In this document: piece by piece, positions 61,273 through 64,000 of the stretch | Numbering within the stretch: position 1 is the stretch's first letter | Layout of the letters: every line of letters begins with the position of its first letter | Notes under the pieces: model-generated | Seen by the model: only the letters and a program-made list of their open reading frames with translations | What the model was told of the DNA's origin: nothing | Database searches by the model: none | From: Gordonia shandongensis DSM 45094 | Lineage (GTDB): Bacteria > Actinomycetota > Actinomycetes > Mycobacteriales > Mycobacteriaceae | NCBI RefSeq assembly: GCF_000423025.1 | Contig: NZ_KE383969.1 | Coordinates: 24,742-88,741 of the forward strand | Reading direction: 5' to 3' | Length of the DNA stretch: 64,000 bases | Program-made: the position numbers and the translations under genes

Positions 61273-62142
61273 TCACCCGTCGAACGGCGTCTGCGCCCCG
61301 GCCTCGATGATCTGCTCGACGACGTCGTCCGCGGTCCTCTCCTGGCCGATCCGGAGCGTCTTGTTGTCGCCGTGGTAGTCGCTCGACCCCGTCTGCAGCA
61401 GCCCGAGAGCGTCGGCGATGTGCCCGAGTTCGCCGCGCGCAGCGTCGTCGTGATCGGGGTGGCGCACCTCCAGTCCGCGCAGCCCGAGCGGCACCAGCGT
61501 CTCGATGACGTCCGCGGTCATCACCGCCGCCGCGTCCCGGGCTCGCGGATGGGCGATCACCGGAACGCCGCCGGCGGCCGCGATCCACTCGACTCCCTCC
61601 CGCAACGACGTCGACCGCAGCGCCGCGTAGTACGGGCTGCCGTCGTGCAGGAGCTCGTCGAAGGCGTCGCCGACCCGGTCGACGACGCCGGCCTCCACCA
61701 GCGCGCGGGCGATGTGGGGGCGACCGATGTTCGCGGCGCCCGCGATCTCGCGGACACGGTCGAGCGTGATCGGGAATCCGCCGTCGACGAGTCGCGCCAC
61801 GATGTTCGCCCCCCGATTCGCCCGCTCGTGGCGCAGTCGGTCCCATTCGGCGACGATCCGCGGGTCGTCACGCCGGAACAGGTAGCCGAGCAGATGGACC
61901 GACACCGGCCGGCCGTCGGCGTCGGGGTGCTTCGTGGAGAACTCGACTCCGGGGATCACCCGGAGCCCCGTCCCCCGCGCGGCGCGGGCGATCGGGTCCC
62001 ACCCCGCCGCCGTGTCGTGGTCGGTGAGCGCGATGGTCCGCAGTCCCGCGGCGCGGGCCGCCGCCACCAGCTCGTCGGCACTGTCGGTTCCGTCGGAGAA
62101 CGCCGAGTGCGTGTGGAGGTCGGCCGTCATCGCAGAGGTCAT
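61273..62142 (-). CDS. PHP-domain metal-dependent phosphoesterase
   Basis: A 289-residue PHP phosphoesterase. Metal ligands are visible as DLHTHSAFSDGT, ALTDHDT, IPGVEFST, VIAHPRA and GSSDYHGD. The family (YciV/RnaAM-like) includes nucleotide and 5'-3' RNA exonuclease activities. Its ATG overlaps the MMPL stop by 4 bases. The start coincides with MTSAMTADLH. Confidence 0.88.
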   Translation of the reverse strand: MTSAMTADLHTHSAFSDGTDSADELVAAARAAGLRTIALTDHDTAAGWDPIARAARGTGLRVIPGVEFSTKHPDADGRPVSVHLLGYLFRRDDPRIVAEWDRLRHERANRGANIVARLVDGGFPITLDRVREIAGAANIGRPHIARALVEAGVVDRVGDAFDELLHDGSPYYAALRSTSLREGVEWIAAAGGVPVIAHPRARDAAAVMTADVIETLVPLGLRGLEVRHPDHDDAARGELGHIADALGLLQTGSSDYHGDNKTLRIGQERTADDVVEQIIEAGAQTPFDG

Positions 62143-64000
62143 GCCCCGATCGTAGAGTCGGTGCGTCGTCGTGACCGCACGGCCGTGCCGGGCCACCAGC
62201 CGGCGTCGCCGACGAGCACGGCGATCGCCGGGACCGTCAACGTCCGCACCACGAACGTGTCGAGGAGCAGGCCGACGCCGATCACGAATCCCGCCTGCAC
62301 CATCAGGGTCACCGATCCCGACATCAGGCCGAACATGCTGGCCGCGAAGATCACGCCCGCCGAGGTGATCACCGAACCGGTGTGCGCCACGGTCCGCATG
62401 GCCCCGGTGCGTCTGCCGTGCACCGCCTCCTCCCGCAGCCGCGACACCAGCAGCATGTTGTAGTCGGCGCCGACCGCCACCAGGATGATGAACGCCAACA
62501 GCGGGACCGGCCACGACATCTGCTGGCCGAGGAGATTCTGGAACACCAGGACCCCGATGCCCAGTGACGCCGCGTAATTCGCGATGACGGTGAGGACCAG
62601 GTAGATCGGCGCGACGAGCGACCGCAGGAGCACCGCCAGGATGATCCCGACGATGAGGATGGTCGCCACCGCGAGCAGCCGGAAGTCGGCGGTCAGCAGG
62701 CGCTGCAGATCGGCGTTGATCGCCGGGAAGCCGGCGACCGCCACTCGGCTCCCGGCGAGCTCGGTGTTCGGCCGGGCGTCCTGCGCGACCTCGGCGATCT
62801 GTTTCGACAGCTCGATGGCCTCACCGGAGTAGGGGTCGACGTCGGTCTGGACGGCGTACCGCACCGATCGTCCGTCCGGCGAGATGAACTGGCGGGCGAC
62901 GGCCGCGAAATCGGGGTTCTCGAACGTCTCGGCGGGCAGGTAGAAGCCCGTCGCGGCATCCGACCCCTCGGTGTTGGTCGACGATGCCCGGAGTGCCGCC
63001 GCGACCTGCCCCATCCCGGCCAGGTTCTCGACCGTGGAGTCGACGAGCGCCCCCACGCCGTCGGCGAGCTGTCGCGCACCGTCGGCCATCTGTCCGATGC
63101 CGTCGTCGAGTTCGGCGAACTGCTCGGCGAGGTCCATGCCGCCGAGCCGGGCGATGCTGCGGTCCATCGTCGCCAGCACGCCCGTCAGGTCGCGCGAGAG
63201 CCCGGTCACCGAGACGTCGCCGGAGGTGAGGGCGTCCGCCAGATCCGCGGTCTCGGCCAGCACGCCGTCGGTCGCCAGCCCCCGCAGCGACCGCAGGTCG
63301 GCGAGCGCGGCCCGGCACGCGGGCTGCCCCGTGCACAGCGGGGTGTCGAGGGCGTCGACGACCGGTCCGAGCCCGCGCAGGACGTCGTCGGCGCGACGGG
63401 CCGCTGCCGCCGCCTCGGGCACCCGCGGCGCCGCCGCGTCCAGGCGCGGCCCCAGTTCGGCCATCTTCTCGAGCCAGGGGCGGTACTCGCTCACCGCGGA
63501 GACGCTGTCGGCGGCGTCGTCGAGCACCCCGATCAGCGGGGCCAGGTCGGTGCCGATGCGCCGATGCAGTTCCGCCAGCGCGTCGGCGAGTTCACGCGAC
63601 CCCGACTTCAACAGGCCCAGCTCCGACGATCGCCCCTCGCCCTCGGTCACCGCCTTCCCGAGTTCGTTGGCGATCTGACCGTTCTGCCACGACAGCCGGG
63701 CCGGTTCGAGTTTGTCACCGGTGGGGCGTGTGACACCCAGCACGCGGTCGACACCCGGCAGCTGCGCGACGCGGGCCGCCATCTGGTCGAGATCGGCGAG
63801 CGACGTCGAGGTCCGCAGGTCGTGGTCGGCCGTCACCAGAAGGAACTCGGCGACCACCACATCCTTCGGGAAGTGCTTGTCGAGTTGGGCGTAGCCGAGG
63901 TTGCCGTCGGTGTCCTGCGACTGCGAGGCGCGATCGTCGTAGCTGAGGCGCAGCCCGGTGAGCGGGACGCTCATGGCGATCAGGAGCACGAGACTGCCGG
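62139..64000 (-). CDS. MMPL/RND-family transporter (N-terminal part outside window)
   Basis: The frame is open to the window edge and the visible 620 residues cover the second half of an RND-type exporter. A large extracytoplasmic domain (about 15-400 in the visible part) with coiled-coil-like segments (EQFAELDDGIGQMADGARQLADGVGALVDS) is followed by helices with the MMPL signature LLAFIILVAVGADYNMLL and the end LPAIAVLVGDAGWWPG. These proteins export lipids or drugs using proton flow. The ATGA overlap with the PHP gene couples the two. The gene is not next to the mmpS-like gene at 2.2 kb. Confidence 0.9.
   Translation of the reverse strand, partial: GSLVLLIAMSVPLTGLRLSYDDRASQSQDTDGNLGYAQLDKHFPKDVVVAEFLLVTADHDLRTSTSLADLDQMAARVAQLPGVDRVLGVTRPTGDKLEPARLSWQNGQIANELGKAVTEGEGRSSELGLLKSGSRELADALAELHRRIGTDLAPLIGVLDDAADSVSAVSEYRPWLEKMAELGPRLDAAAPRVPEAAAAARRADDVLRGLGPVVDALDTPLCTGQPACRAALADLRSLRGLATDGVLAETADLADALTSGDVSVTGLSRDLTGVLATMDRSIARLGGMDLAEQFAELDDGIGQMADGARQLADGVGALVDSTVENLAGMGQVAAALRASSTNTEGSDAATGFYLPAETFENPDFAAVARQFISPDGRSVRYAVQTDVDPYSGEAIELSKQIAEVAQDARPNTELAGSRVAVAGFPAINADLQRLLTADFRLLAVATILIVGIILAVLLRSLVAPIYLVLTVIANYAASLGIGVLVFQNLLGQQMSWPVPLLAFIILVAVGADYNMLLVSRLREEAVHGRRTGAMRTVAHTGSVITSAGVIFAASMFGLMSGSVTLMVQAGFVIGVGLLLDTFVVRTLTVPAIAVLVGDAGWWPGTAVRSRRRTDSTIGA

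Noticed and set aside
58846..62463. 1205-residue plus-strand frame opposite purM, purF and PHP
   Set aside because: It spans several genes on the other strand and has no domain similarity; clear shadow.
1..64000. rRNA operon, prophage or integrative element
   Set aside because: No rRNA-like segment, integrase, or phage structural gene was seen.

Overview
The window is high-GC (roughly 70%), densely packed chromosomal DNA from a mycolic-acid-containing actinomycete (order Mycobacteriales). Gordonia or a close relative is my best guess; the species cannot be fixed from sequence reading alone. The lineage indicators are mycothiol synthase (mshD), two DesA-type acyl-ACP desaturases, a WS/DGAT wax ester/triacylglycerol synthase, MmpS and MMPL proteins, an LmeA-like lipoprotein-pathway protein, a GlnR-type nitrogen regulator and many apparently leaderless genes. 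From 29.8 kb to the right end the gene content follows the Mycobacterium tuberculosis Rv0805-Rv0824c neighbourhood (desA1, dus, LCP protein, phoU, pstB, mshD, glnR, lmeA, sulfurtransferase/sseC, FABP-like protein, pabC, ygfZ, DUF3073, purM, purF), with local insertions.

Left end (1-11 kb). A minus-strand gene running off the window edge encodes at least 554 residues made almost wholly of valine/glutamate/lysine/proline repeats that resemble eukaryotic alveolin and articulin repeats. It is followed by a tRNA cluster (Lys, Glu, Asp, Phe), an orphan MmpS-like protein, two alpha/beta hydrolases, a copC-copD pair, nadE, a WS/DGAT acyltransferase and a DesA paralogue.

Catabolic island (11-22.6 kb). 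An amidase, a GntR/FCD repressor, an aldehyde dehydrogenase, a giant FAD/4Fe-4S oxidoreductase, a class III aminotransferase and a D-2-hydroxyacid dehydrogenase are bracketed by two matching 16-bp palindromes, the likely operators of the GntR protein. Next come a divergent LysR regulator and an ELFV amino-acid dehydrogenase.

Envelope and signalling section (22.6-29.6 kb). An LGFP-like lipoprotein, a transmembrane Ser/Thr kinase translationally coupled to a kinase-less copy of its own extracellular region, an NTF2-like protein and three tandem DUF1266 proteins.

Conserved core (29.8-64 kb). desA1, dus, the LCP ligase-type protein and phoU on the plus strand; a secreted CocE/NonD hydrolase with its TetR regulator; glnR-mshD-pstSCAB with a PHO box; lmeA; a cysteine-rich leader peptide and hairpin ahead of a sulfurtransferase-sseC pair; a hemerythrin protein; an AbiEi/DUF559-like gene flanked by inverted copies of a 68-bp nested palindrome; a small membrane protein coupled to a nitrobindin-like protein; cydABDC with a double-dyad operator; pabC, ygfZ and DUF3073; then purF, purM, an SCP2-like protein, a PHP phosphoesterase and a truncated MMPL transporter.

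No rRNA, CRISPR array, prophage or insertion sequence was seen. The most unusual items are the alveolin-like repeat protein, the 68-bp palindromic repeat family, the cysteine leader attenuator and the operator-bracketed catabolic island. No intergenic stretch longer than about 300 bases lacks a feature.
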